Under the pieces are notes generated by a model, which was not told the origin of the DNA, did no database searches, and saw only the letters and a program-made list of their open reading frames with translations. Shown piece by piece: positions 56,610-64,000 of a stretch of 64,000 bases of DNA (its first letter is position 1; every line of letters begins with the position of its first letter). Location: positions 1,032,501-1,096,500 of the forward strand of contig NZ_CP026362.1 in the NCBI RefSeq assembly GCF_004116955.1, given 5' to 3'. A program made the translations under genes and the position numbers. Origin of the DNA: Bacillus vallismortis. GTDB lineage: Bacteria; Bacillota; Bacilli; Bacillales; Bacillaceae.

Positions 56610-57509
56610 ATGAAGCTGAGACATTTGATCGAAAAAGCGTCGATGTACAAAAACAAGACCATTGCGGTTGCTCACGCTGAGGATGAGGAAGTGATCAGGG
56701 CTGTAAAGCTGGCAGCCGAGCACCTATCTGCCCGTTTTTTGTTAGTGGGCGACAGCAAAAAACTAAACGATTTGACATCGTCTATGCAAGGGCGTCAAAT
56801 AGAGATCGTTCATGCCGATACGCCTGAGGAATCGGCAAAATTAGCGGTTCGTGCTGTGCATCACAAAACAGCGGATGTGTTAATGAAAGGGGATGTGCCG
56901 ACTTCTGTTTTGCTTAAAGCGGTACTGAACAGACAGGAGGGGCTTCGGTCATCCAACATCCTTTCTCACGTCGCTGTGTTTGATATACCGGACTTTGACA
57001 GGCTGATGTTTGTGACAGATTCGGCAATGAACATCGCTCCAACACTGGAAGAGCTTCGGCAGATCCTGCAAAATGCGGTTCATGTAGCCCGTGCAATAGG
57101 GAACAATATGCCAAAAGCAGCTGCTCTGGCAGCGGTCGAAACGGTGAACCCGAAAATGGAAGCGACAGTGAATGCAGCTGCTCTTGCTCAAATGTGCAAA
57201 AGAGGCCAGATCAAAGGCTGTATTGTTGATGGGCCATTCGCTTTGGATAATGCAGTGTCGCAAATTGCCGCGGCCCAGAAAAAGATTTCAGGAGACGTAG
57301 CGGGCAGCGCTGATATCCTTCTCGTCCCAACAATTGAGGCTGGAAATATTTTGTATAAATCACTGATTTATTTTGCGAAGGCCAGCGTGGCGGCTGTCAT
57401 TACAGGAGCAAAAGCGCCGATTGCCTTAACGAGCAGAGCGGACTCCGCTGAAAATAAACTGTATTCCATTGCGCTGGCGATATGCGCATCTGAAGAATAC
57501 ACACATTAG
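56610..57509 (+). CDS. ptb: Phosphate butyryltransferase Ptb
   Basis: This 299-residue enzyme of the phosphate acetyl/butyryltransferase family converts (iso)butyryl-CoA to the acyl phosphate. Recognisable segments are [38 protein letters not shown] and [26 protein letters not shown] precedes the ATG. It is first in the operon and, with buk, makes ATP from branched-chain acyl-CoAs. Confidence 0.95.
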   Translation: MKLRHLIEKASMYKNKTIAVAHAEDEEVIRAVKLAAEHLSARFLLVGDSKKLNDLTSSMQGRQIEIVHADTPEESAKLAVRAVHHKTADVLMKGDVPTSVLLKAVLNRQEGLRSSNILSHVAVFDIPDFDRLMFVTDSAMNIAPTLEELRQILQNAVHVARAIGNNMPKAAALAAVETVNPKMEATVNAAALAQMCKRGQIKGCIVDGPFALDNAVSQIAAAQKKISGDVAGSADILLVPTIEAGNILYKSLIYFAKASVAAVITGAKAPIALTSRADSAENKLYSIALAICASEEYTH

Positions 57510-57520
57510 GAGGAACGAAC

Positions 57521-58615
57521 ATGGAACTTTTTAAATATATGGAGAAATACGATTACGAACAATTGGTATTCTGCCAAGATGAACAATCCGGCTTAAAAGC
57601 GATTATCGCGATTCATGATACAACGCTTGGTCCGGCGCTTGGCGGAACGAGAATGTGGACATATGAAAATGAAGAAGCGGCGATTGAAGACGCGCTCAGA
57701 CTGGCAAGAGGCATGACGTATAAAAATGCGGCGGCAGGCTTAAACCTGGGCGGCGGAAAAACAGTGATTATCGGTGATCCGCGCAAAGACAAAAATGAAG
57801 AAATGTTCCGCGCGTTTGGCCGCTATATTCAAGGGCTGAACGGCAGATACATTACAGCTGAAGATGTAGGTACAACGGTTGAGGATATGGACATCATTCA
57901 TGATGAAACAGACTATGTCACAGGAATTTCTCCTGCTTTCGGATCTTCAGGAAATCCATCCCCCGTTACGGCTTACGGGGTGTACAGAGGGATGAAAGCC
58001 GCAGCTAAAGCTGCTTTCGGAACCGACTCTCTTGAAGGCAAAACCATCGCTGTACAGGGTGTAGGGAACGTAGCCTATAACCTATGCCGTCACCTTCATA
58101 AAGAAGGAGCAAACTTAATCGTGACGGATATCAATAAACAATCCGTACAGCGCGCAGTTGCAGATTTTGGCGCCCGTGCGGTTGATCCGGAAGAGATTTA
58201 TTCACAAGACTGTGATATTTATGCGCCGTGTGCACTCGGTGCGACAATTAACGATGGCACCATTAAACAGCTGAAGGCAAAAGTTATCGCTGGTGCGGCT
58301 AATAACCAATTAAAAGAAACGCGCCATGGCGATCAAATTCACGAAATGGGCATCGTTTACGCGCCGGATTATGTCATTAACGCGGGCGGCGTGATCAATG
58401 TGGCAGATGAGCTTTACGGCTATAATGCAGAACGAGCATTGAAGAAAGTTGAAGGCATTTACGGCAATATTGAGCGTGTACTTGAGATTTCTCAGCGCGA
58501 CGGCATTCCGACGTATTTGGCGGCTGACCGCTTGGCAGAGGAACGGATTGAACGCATGCGCCGCTCAAGAAGCCAGTTTTTGCAAAACGGTCACAGTGTA
58601 TTAAGCAGACGTTAA
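57521..58615 (+). CDS. bcd: Leucine dehydrogenase Bcd
   Basis: This 364-residue NAD-dependent amino acid dehydrogenase deaminates leucine, isoleucine and valine to keto acids. It has the catalytic glycine-rich segment [19 protein letters not shown] with the active-site Lys, [13 protein letters not shown], and the NAD-binding [22 protein letters not shown] precedes the ATG. It feeds the keto-acid dehydrogenase encoded downstream. Confidence 0.97.
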   Translation: MELFKYMEKYDYEQLVFCQDEQSGLKAIIAIHDTTLGPALGGTRMWTYENEEAAIEDALRLARGMTYKNAAAGLNLGGGKTVIIGDPRKDKNEEMFRAFGRYIQGLNGRYITAEDVGTTVEDMDIIHDETDYVTGISPAFGSSGNPSPVTAYGVYRGMKAAAKAAFGTDSLEGKTIAVQGVGNVAYNLCRHLHKEGANLIVTDINKQSVQRAVADFGARAVDPEEIYSQDCDIYAPCALGATINDGTIKQLKAKVIAGAANNQLKETRHGDQIHEMGIVYAPDYVINAGGVINVADELYGYNAERALKKVEGIYGNIERVLEISQRDGIPTYLAADRLAEERIERMRRSRSQFLQNGHSVLSRR

Positions 58616-58633
58616 GACATTGATCTGGAGGTT

Positions 58634-59725
58634 ATGAAAGTGTTACATGATGAAAAACGCATTCTCACCATTAATCCAGGCTCAACTTCAACGAAAATCG
58701 GTGTTTTTCATAACGAACGAGGCATTTTTGAAAAAACATTGAGACACAACATAGAAGAGCTGCAGCGATTTGACCATATTATTGATCAGTATGAATTTCG
58801 CAAAAAACAGATTCTTGAAACGCTCCATGAACAGGGGATCAACATATCAAAGTTTGATGCAGTTTGCGCCAGAGGCGGTCTTCTCCGGCCGATTGAAGGC
58901 GGAACATATGAAGTGAATGATGACATGATTGAGGACTTGAAAAGCGGCTACGCCGGCCAGCATGCTTCGAATCTCGGCGGCATTATCGCGCGGGAAATCG
59001 CTGAAGGCCTGAATATCCCTTCATATATCGTTGATCCTGTTGTTGTAGATGAAATGTCAGTGCTTGCCAAAATCTCAGGCATGCCTGAGATTGAACGGAA
59101 AAGCATTTTTCATGCGTTAAATCAAAAAGCTGTCGCCCGTAAAGCGGCAGCCTCTCTCGGCAAACGCTATGAGAACATGAAAATGATTGTCACCCATATG
59201 GGCGGCGGGATTACAATTGGCGTCCATGACCGCGGGCGGGTGGTCGATGTCAATAACGGCCTTCACGGAGAGGGGCCATTCAGCCCTGAACGCGCAGGGA
59301 CAGTGCCTGCGGGAGATCTCGTCGATTTATGTTATTCAGGACAGTATACAAAAGAAGAAATCATGAAAAAACTGGTGGGCACCGGCGGGCTTTTGGGCTA
59401 TCTTGGTACAAATGACGCAGTAAGAGTGGAACAGATGATTCAGGGGGGCGATGAAAAAGCCCGCTTCATTTTTGATGCCATGGCGTATCAGGTAGCGAAG
59501 GAAATCGGGGCAGCCAGCGCGGCATTAAAAGGCGAAGTGGAAGCGATTGTGCTGACGGGCGGCTTGGCATACGGCAAAAGCTTTGTTTCCAGTATCAGCT
59601 CATACATAGATTGGATTTCAGACGTTTTAGTCTATCCGGGAGAAAATGAACTGCAGTCTCTGGCTCAAGGGGCGCTCAGGGTATTGCTGGGCGAAGAGCA
59701 ATCCAAACAATATCGTATTGAATAG
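58634..59725 (+). CDS. buk: Butyrate kinase Buk
   Basis: This 363-residue acetokinase-family kinase transfers phosphate from (iso)butyryl phosphate to ADP. It begins with [16 protein letters not shown] (phosphate 1 motif) and contains [37 protein letters not shown] (several parts) and [13 protein letters not shown]. The ATG 58634 gives the known length, but GGAGG ends only 2 bases before it; GTG 58640 has better spacing and may be the real start. Confidence 0.95.
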   Translation: MKVLHDEKRILTINPGSTSTKIGVFHNERGIFEKTLRHNIEELQRFDHIIDQYEFRKKQILETLHEQGINISKFDAVCARGGLLRPIEGGTYEVNDDMIEDLKSGYAGQHASNLGGIIAREIAEGLNIPSYIVDPVVVDEMSVLAKISGMPEIERKSIFHALNQKAVARKAAASLGKRYENMKMIVTHMGGGITIGVHDRGRVVDVNNGLHGEGPFSPERAGTVPAGDLVDLCYSGQYTKEEIMKKLVGTGGLLGYLGTNDAVRVEQMIQGGDEKARFIFDAMAYQVAKEIGAASAALKGEVEAIVLTGGLAYGKSFVSSISSYIDWISDVLVYPGENELQSLAQGALRVLLGEEQSKQYRIE

Positions 59726-59745
59726 ACAGACAGGAGTGAGTCACC

Positions 59746-61170
59746 ATGGCAACTGAGTATGACGTAGTCATTTTGGGCGGCGGTACCGGCGGTTATGTTG
59801 CGGCGATTAGAGCCGCTCAGCTTGGCTTAAAGACAGCCGTTGTGGAAAAGGAAAAACTCGGGGGAACATGTCTGCATAAAGGCTGTATCCCGAGTAAAGC
59901 GCTGCTTAGAAGCGCAGAGGTATACCGGACAGCTCGTGAATCCGATCAATTCGGAGTAGAAACGGCAGGCGTGTCCCTCAACTTTGAAAAAGTGCAGCGG
60001 CGCAAGCAAGCTGTTGTTGATAAGCTGGCGGCCGGTGTGAATCATTTAATGAAAAAAGGAAAAATCGACGTGTTCAACGGATATGGCCGTATCCTCGGAC
60101 CGTCAATCTTCTCTCCGCTGCCGGGAACGATTTCTGTTGAGCGGGGAAATGGCGAAGAAAATGACATGCTGATTCCGAAACAAGTCATCATTGCAACAGG
60201 ATCAAGACCGAGAATGCTTCCGGGTTTGGAAGCGGACGGAAAGTCTGTATTGACATCGGATGAGGCGCTCCAAATGGAGGAGCTGCCAAAATCGATCATC
60301 ATCGTCGGCGGCGGCGTGATCGGGATCGAATGGGCGTCTATGCTTCATGATTTTGGTGTGGAGGTAGCGGTTATTGAATATGCGGATCGCATATTGCCGA
60401 CTGAAGATCAAGACATTTCAAAAGAAATGGAAAGTCTTCTTAAGAAAAAAGGCATTCAGTTCGTCACAGGGGCAAAAGTGCTGCCTGACACAATGACAAA
60501 AACGGCGGGGAACATCAGCATACAAGCGGAAAAAGACGGAGAAACCGTCACTTACTCTGCTGAAAAAATGCTTGTTTCCATTGGCAGACAGGCAAATATC
60601 GAAGGCATCGGCATTGAAAATACTGATATTGTCACTGAAAATGGCGTTATTTCAGTCAATGAAAGCTGCCAAACGAAGGAATCTCATATTTATGCAATCG
60701 GGGACGTAATCGGAGGTCTGCAATTAGCTCACGTCGCATCGCATGAAGGAATCATTGCTGTTGAGCATATTGCTGGACTCAATCCGCATCCGCTTGATCC
60801 AACGCTTGTACCGAAGTGCATCTACTCAAGCCCTGAAGCTGCCAGTGTGGGTTTAACCGAAGAAGAAGCGAAGGCGAACGGGCATAATGTCAAGATCGGC
60901 AAGTTCCCATTTATGGCAATTGGAAAAGCGCTTGTATACGGAGAAAGCGATGGATTTGTAAAAATCGTAGCGGATCGTGACACGGATGATATTCTCGGCG
61001 TGCATATGATCGGCCCGCACGTCACCGACATGATTTCAGAAGCGGGTCTTGCTAAAGTGCTGGACGCAACGCCGTGGGAGGTCGGGCAAACAATTCACCC
61101 GCACCCGACGCTTTCTGAAGCGATTGGAGAAGCAGCGCTTGCCGCAGACGGCAAAGCCATTCATTTTTAA
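59746..61170 (+). CDS. lpdV: Dihydrolipoamide dehydrogenase LpdV (E3)
   Basis: This 474-residue flavoprotein reoxidises lipoyl groups of the branched-chain keto-acid complex. It has the FAD motif DVVILGGGTGGYVAAIRAAQ (6-25), the redox disulfide GGTCLHKGCIPSK, the NAD motif IIIVGGGVIGIEWAS, the IYAIGDV region and the C-terminal catalytic His in THPHPTLSEAIGEA-like TIHPHPTLSEAIGEA. AGGAGTGAG precedes the ATG. Confidence 0.97.
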   Translation: MATEYDVVILGGGTGGYVAAIRAAQLGLKTAVVEKEKLGGTCLHKGCIPSKALLRSAEVYRTARESDQFGVETAGVSLNFEKVQRRKQAVVDKLAAGVNHLMKKGKIDVFNGYGRILGPSIFSPLPGTISVERGNGEENDMLIPKQVIIATGSRPRMLPGLEADGKSVLTSDEALQMEELPKSIIIVGGGVIGIEWASMLHDFGVEVAVIEYADRILPTEDQDISKEMESLLKKKGIQFVTGAKVLPDTMTKTAGNISIQAEKDGETVTYSAEKMLVSIGRQANIEGIGIENTDIVTENGVISVNESCQTKESHIYAIGDVIGGLQLAHVASHEGIIAVEHIAGLNPHPLDPTLVPKCIYSSPEAASVGLTEEEAKANGHNVKIGKFPFMAIGKALVYGESDGFVKIVADRDTDDILGVHMIGPHVTDMISEAGLAKVLDATPWEVGQTIHPHPTLSEAIGEAALAADGKAIHF

Positions 61171-61191
61171 AAGCATAAAGGAGGGGCTTGA

Positions 61192-62184
61192 ATGAGTACA
61201 AACCGACATCAAGCACTAGGGCTGACTGATCAGGAAGCCGTTGATATGTATAGAACCATGCTGTTAGCAAGAAAAATCGATGAAAGAATGTGGCTGTTAA
61301 ACCGTTCTGGAAAAATTCCATTCGTAATCTCTTGTCAAGGACAGGAAGCAGCGCAGGTAGGGGCGGCTTTTGCTCTTGACCGTGAAATGGATTATGTACT
61401 GCCGTACTACAGAGACATGGGTGTTGTGCTCGCATTTGGCATGACAGCAAAAGACTTAATGATGTCCGGGTTTGCCAAAGCAGCAGATCCGAATTCAGGA
61501 GGGCGCCAAATGCCGGGACATTTCGGCCAAAAGGAAAACCGGATCGTGACAGGATCTTCTCCAGTTACAACGCAAGTGCCGCACGCGGTCGGCATTGCGC
61601 TTGCGGGGCGTATGGAGAAAAAGGATGTCGCGGCCTTTGTTACATTTGGTGAAGGCTCTTCAAATCAAGGCGATTTCCATGAAGGGGCAAACTTTGCCGC
61701 TGTCCATAAGTTGCCGGTTATTTTCATGTGTGAAAATAACAAATACGCAATCTCTGTGCCTTACGATAAGCAAGTCGCATGTGAGAACATTTCCGACCGT
61801 GCCGTAGGCTATGGAATGCCTGGCGTAACCGTGAATGGAAATGATCCGCTTGAAGTTTATCAAGCGGTCAAAGAAGCACGCGAACGGGCGCGCAGAGGAG
61901 AAGGCCCGACATTAATTGAAACCATTTCTTACCGCCTTACACCTCACTCCAGTGATGACGATGACAGCAGCTACAGAGGCCGTGAAGAAGTAGAGGAAGC
62001 GAAAAAAAGTGATCCCCTGCTCACATATCAAGCTTACTTAAAGGAAACAGGCCTGCTGTCTGATGAGACAGAACAAACCATGCTGGATGAAATGATGGCA
62101 ATCATAAACGAAGCGACAGATGAAGCGGAGAATGCCCCTTATGCAGCTCCTGAGTCAGCGCTTGATTATGTGTATGCGAAGTAG
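61192..62184 (+). CDS. bkdAA: Branched-chain 2-oxoacid dehydrogenase E1 alpha, BkdAA
   Basis: This 330-residue thiamine-diphosphate-dependent subunit has the ThDP motif FGEGSSNQGDFHEGANFAAV followed by FMCENNKYAISVPY, and the phosphorylation-loop-like YRLTPHSSDDDDSSYRG. GGAGGGG precedes the ATG. It pairs with BkdAB and yields precursors of iso and anteiso branched-chain fatty acids, the main membrane lipids of Bacillus. Confidence 0.97.
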   Translation: MSTNRHQALGLTDQEAVDMYRTMLLARKIDERMWLLNRSGKIPFVISCQGQEAAQVGAAFALDREMDYVLPYYRDMGVVLAFGMTAKDLMMSGFAKAADPNSGGRQMPGHFGQKENRIVTGSSPVTTQVPHAVGIALAGRMEKKDVAAFVTFGEGSSNQGDFHEGANFAAVHKLPVIFMCENNKYAISVPYDKQVACENISDRAVGYGMPGVTVNGNDPLEVYQAVKEARERARRGEGPTLIETISYRLTPHSSDDDDSSYRGREEVEEAKKSDPLLTYQAYLKETGLLSDETEQTMLDEMMAIINEATDEAENAPYAAPESALDYVYAK

Positions 62185-62197
62185 GGAGGAAGAACAA

Positions 62198-63181
62198 ATG
62201 TCAGTAATGTCATATATTGATGCGATCAATTTGGCGATGAAAGAAGAAATGGAACGAGATCCTCGCGTTTTCGTTCTTGGGGAAGATGTAGGGAGAAAAG
62301 GCGGTGTATTTAAAGCGACAGCCGGCCTCTATGAACAATTCGGGGAAGAGCGTGTGATGGATACGCCGCTTGCTGAATCCGCGATTGCCGGAGTCGGCAT
62401 TGGGGCGGCTATGTACGGAATGAGACCAATTGCTGAAATGCAGTTTGCTGATTTTATTATGCCGGCGGTCAACCAAATTATTTCCGAAGCGGCCAAAATC
62501 CGCTACCGCAGCAATAATGACTGGAGCTGCCCGATTGTCGTCAGAGCGCCATACGGCGGAGGCGTACACGGGGCCCTTTATCATTCTCAGTCGGTCGAAG
62601 CGATTTTCGCCAATCAGCCCGGACTGAAAATTGTCATGCCTTCAACGCCATATGACGCGAAAGGCCTTTTAAAAGCCGCGGTTCGTGATGAAGATCCGGT
62701 GCTGTTTTTTGAGCATAAACGCGCGTACCGCCTGATAAAAGGTGAGGTTCCGGCAGATGATTATGTCCTGCCAATCGGCAAGGCTGATGTGAAACGGGAA
62801 GGCGACGATATCACAGTGATCACTTATGGCCTGTGTGTCCACTTCGCGTTACAGGCTGCAGAACGTCTCGAAAAAGATGGCATTTCAGTGCATGTGGTGG
62901 ATTTAAGAACGGTTTATCCGCTTGATCAAGAAGCAATCATCGAAGCCGCATCGAAAACCGGTAAGGTCCTATTGGTTACAGAAGATACAAAAGAAGGCAG
63001 CATCATGAGTGAGGTGGCCGCCATTATATCCGAGCATTGCCTGTTCGACTTAGACGCGCCGATTAAACGGCTTGCAGGTCCTGATATTCCGGCTATGCCT
63101 TATGCGCCGACAATGGAAAAATACTTTATGGTCAACCCTGACAAAGTGGAAGCGGCGATGAGAGAGTTAGCGGAGTTTTAA
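62198..63181 (+). CDS. bkdAB: Branched-chain 2-oxoacid dehydrogenase E1 beta, BkdAB
   Basis: This 327-residue E1 beta subunit has VFVLGEDVGRKGGVFKATAGL (two parts, about 29-50), DTPLAESAIAGVGIGAAMYG and PIVVRAPYGGGVHGALYHSQ. The ATG 62198 follows AGGGAGGAAG; the longer upstream frame inside bkdAA is rejected. 13 bp after bkdAA. Confidence 0.97.
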   Translation: MSVMSYIDAINLAMKEEMERDPRVFVLGEDVGRKGGVFKATAGLYEQFGEERVMDTPLAESAIAGVGIGAAMYGMRPIAEMQFADFIMPAVNQIISEAAKIRYRSNNDWSCPIVVRAPYGGGVHGALYHSQSVEAIFANQPGLKIVMPSTPYDAKGLLKAAVRDEDPVLFFEHKRAYRLIKGEVPADDYVLPIGKADVKREGDDITVITYGLCVHFALQAAERLEKDGISVHVVDLRTVYPLDQEAIIEAASKTGKVLLVTEDTKEGSIMSEVAAIISEHCLFDLDAPIKRLAGPDIPAMPYAPTMEKYFMVNPDKVEAAMRELAEF

Positions 63182-63202
63182 AGACGTAAGGAGGATACAA
63201 TC

Positions 63203-64000
63203 ATGGCAATTGAACAAATGACGATGCCGCAGCTTGGAGAAAGCGTGACGGAAGGGACGATCAGCAAATGGCTTGTCGCCCCCGGTGATAAAGTAAACAA
63301 ATACGATCCGATCGCGGAAGTCATGACAGATAAGGTGAATGCAGAGGTTCCGTCTTCTTTTACCGGTACGATAACAGAGCTTGTGGGTGAAGAAGGCCAG
63401 ACCCTGCAAGTCGGAGAAATCATTTGTAAAATCGAAACAGAAGGCGCGGATCCGTCTGAAAAAAAACAAGAGCAGCCAGAGGCACCAGAAGCTGATGAAA
63501 CACCTGTTGCAGAAAGCCGACCCGAAGCGGATGATCAGCCCAATAAAAAGCGCTATTCGCCAGCTGTACTCCGTTTGGCAGGAGAACACGGCATTGATCT
63601 TGATCAGGTAACAGGAACAGGTGCCGGCGGCCGCATTACGCGAAAAGATATTCAGCGCATCATTGAAACAGGCGGCGGCGTGCAAGAACGGACTGAGGAG
63701 CCGAAAACAGCAGCTCCTGCACAAGAGTCTGCACCACAACCGGAGCCGAAGGAAGAGGTTTCTTATCCTGCGTCTGCAGCTGGAGATAGGGAAATCCCTG
63801 TCACAGCCGTAAGAAAAGCAATTGCTTCCAATATGAAACGCAGCAAGACAGAAATTCCGCATGCTTGGACGATGATGGAAGTTGACGTCACAAATATGGT
63901 GGCATATCGCAACAGTGTAAAAGATTCATTCAAGAAGACAGAAGGGTTTAATTTAACGTTCTTCGCCTTTTTCGTCAAAGCGGTTGCCCAGGCATTAAAA
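63203..64000 (+). CDS. bkdB: Branched-chain 2-oxoacid dehydrogenase E2, BkdB (3' end outside window)
   Basis: This is the first 266 codons of the lipoamide acyltransferase. An N-terminal lipoyl domain (about 1-78) contains the lipoylation site EVMTDKVNAEV (K44). A Glu/Pro/Ala-rich linker follows, then a peripheral-subunit-binding domain (RYSPAVLRLAGEHGIDLDQV and GTGAGGRITRKDI, about 115-150), a second Pro/Ala linker, and the start of the catalytic domain (VRKAIASNMKRSKTEIPHAW). AAGGAGG precedes the ATG. The frame is open to base 64000. LipM, encoded in this window, starts the lipoyl pathway it depends on. Confidence 0.96.
   Translation, partial: MAIEQMTMPQLGESVTEGTISKWLVAPGDKVNKYDPIAEVMTDKVNAEVPSSFTGTITELVGEEGQTLQVGEIICKIETEGADPSEKKQEQPEAPEADETPVAESRPEADDQPNKKRYSPAVLRLAGEHGIDLDQVTGTGAGGRITRKDIQRIIETGGGVQERTEEPKTAAPAQESAPQPEPKEEVSYPASAAGDREIPVTAVRKAIASNMKRSKTEIPHAWTMMEVDVTNMVAYRNSVKDSFKKTEGFNLTFFAFFVKAVAQALK

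Noticed and set aside
1-64000. Search for CRISPR arrays, tRNA or rRNA genes, and prophage genes
   Set aside because: No regularly spaced repeats, no tRNA cloverleaf or rRNA sequence and no phage structural genes were seen by eye. The accessory content is limited to the IS and the ntd block.

Overview
The window is a chromosome segment from a member of the Bacillus subtilis species group. The gene order (sipW-tasA-sinR-sinI, gcvT-gcvPA-gcvPB, mntR, efp, spoIIIA operon, accBC, folD-xseAB-ispA-dxs, ahrC-recN-spoIVB-spo0A, mmg operon, bkd operon), strong Shine-Dalgarno sites, frequent TTG/GTG starts, sigma-E and sigma-L promoters and a full set of sporulation genes all point there. Compared from memory with strain 168, many proteins carry scattered substitutions, so this looks like a close relative rather than 168 itself. 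All identifications come from reading the sequence and from family knowledge; no database search was run.

Layout. 1-6.1 kb: biofilm module. It holds the end of sipW, the amyloid matrix gene tasA, a complete IS1182-like insertion sequence sitting in the tasA terminator, the biofilm switch sinR/sinI, and yqhG/yqhH. 6.2-10.4 kb: a tandem glycine riboswitch controls the glycine cleavage operon gcvT-gcvPA-gcvPB. 10.4-16.9 kb: an AT-rich accessory block, ntdR-ntdABC-glcP, for kanosamine/neotrehalosadiamine biosynthesis, lies between gcvPB and yqhL. In strain 168 (recalled) this cluster sits far away, in the yhj region. The block is flanked by two similar terminator hairpins, with an IS-end-like relic beside the right one. 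16.9-24.6 kb: yqhL, lipM, mntR, yqhO-yqhR, a type II dehydroquinase-like gene, yqhT, efp and yqhV. 24.6-29.9 kb: the sigma-E-driven spoIIIAA-AH operon. 30.0-33.9 kb: accBC, yqhY, nusB and folD. 34.0-41.7 kb: xseAB, ispA, dxs, yqxC, ahrC and recN. 41.9-44.3 kb: spoIVB and spo0A. 44.3-46.3 kb: two small unnamed ORFs and yqiG. 46.4-54 kb: yqiK and the mother-cell mmgABCDE-prpB operon (fatty-acid/methylcitrate metabolism), with a sigma-E promoter and a cre site. 54.0-64.0 kb: yqzF, the sigma-54 activator gene bkdR, and the ptb-bcd-buk-lpdV-bkdAA-bkdAB-bkdB branched-chain keto-acid operon; bkdB is cut by the window end.

Most of the window is conserved core genome. The parts worth a second look are: (i) the IS copy whose 30-bp flanking repeats are the tasA terminator itself; (ii) the relocated ntd antibiotic block, whose borders also look like a duplicated terminator; (iii) a 14-bp palindrome upstream of bkdR whose exact reverse complement lies upstream of the sigma-L promoter of the bkd operon, a candidate BkdR operator; and (iv) a dehydroquinase-like protein with Phe at the catalytic Tyr position.
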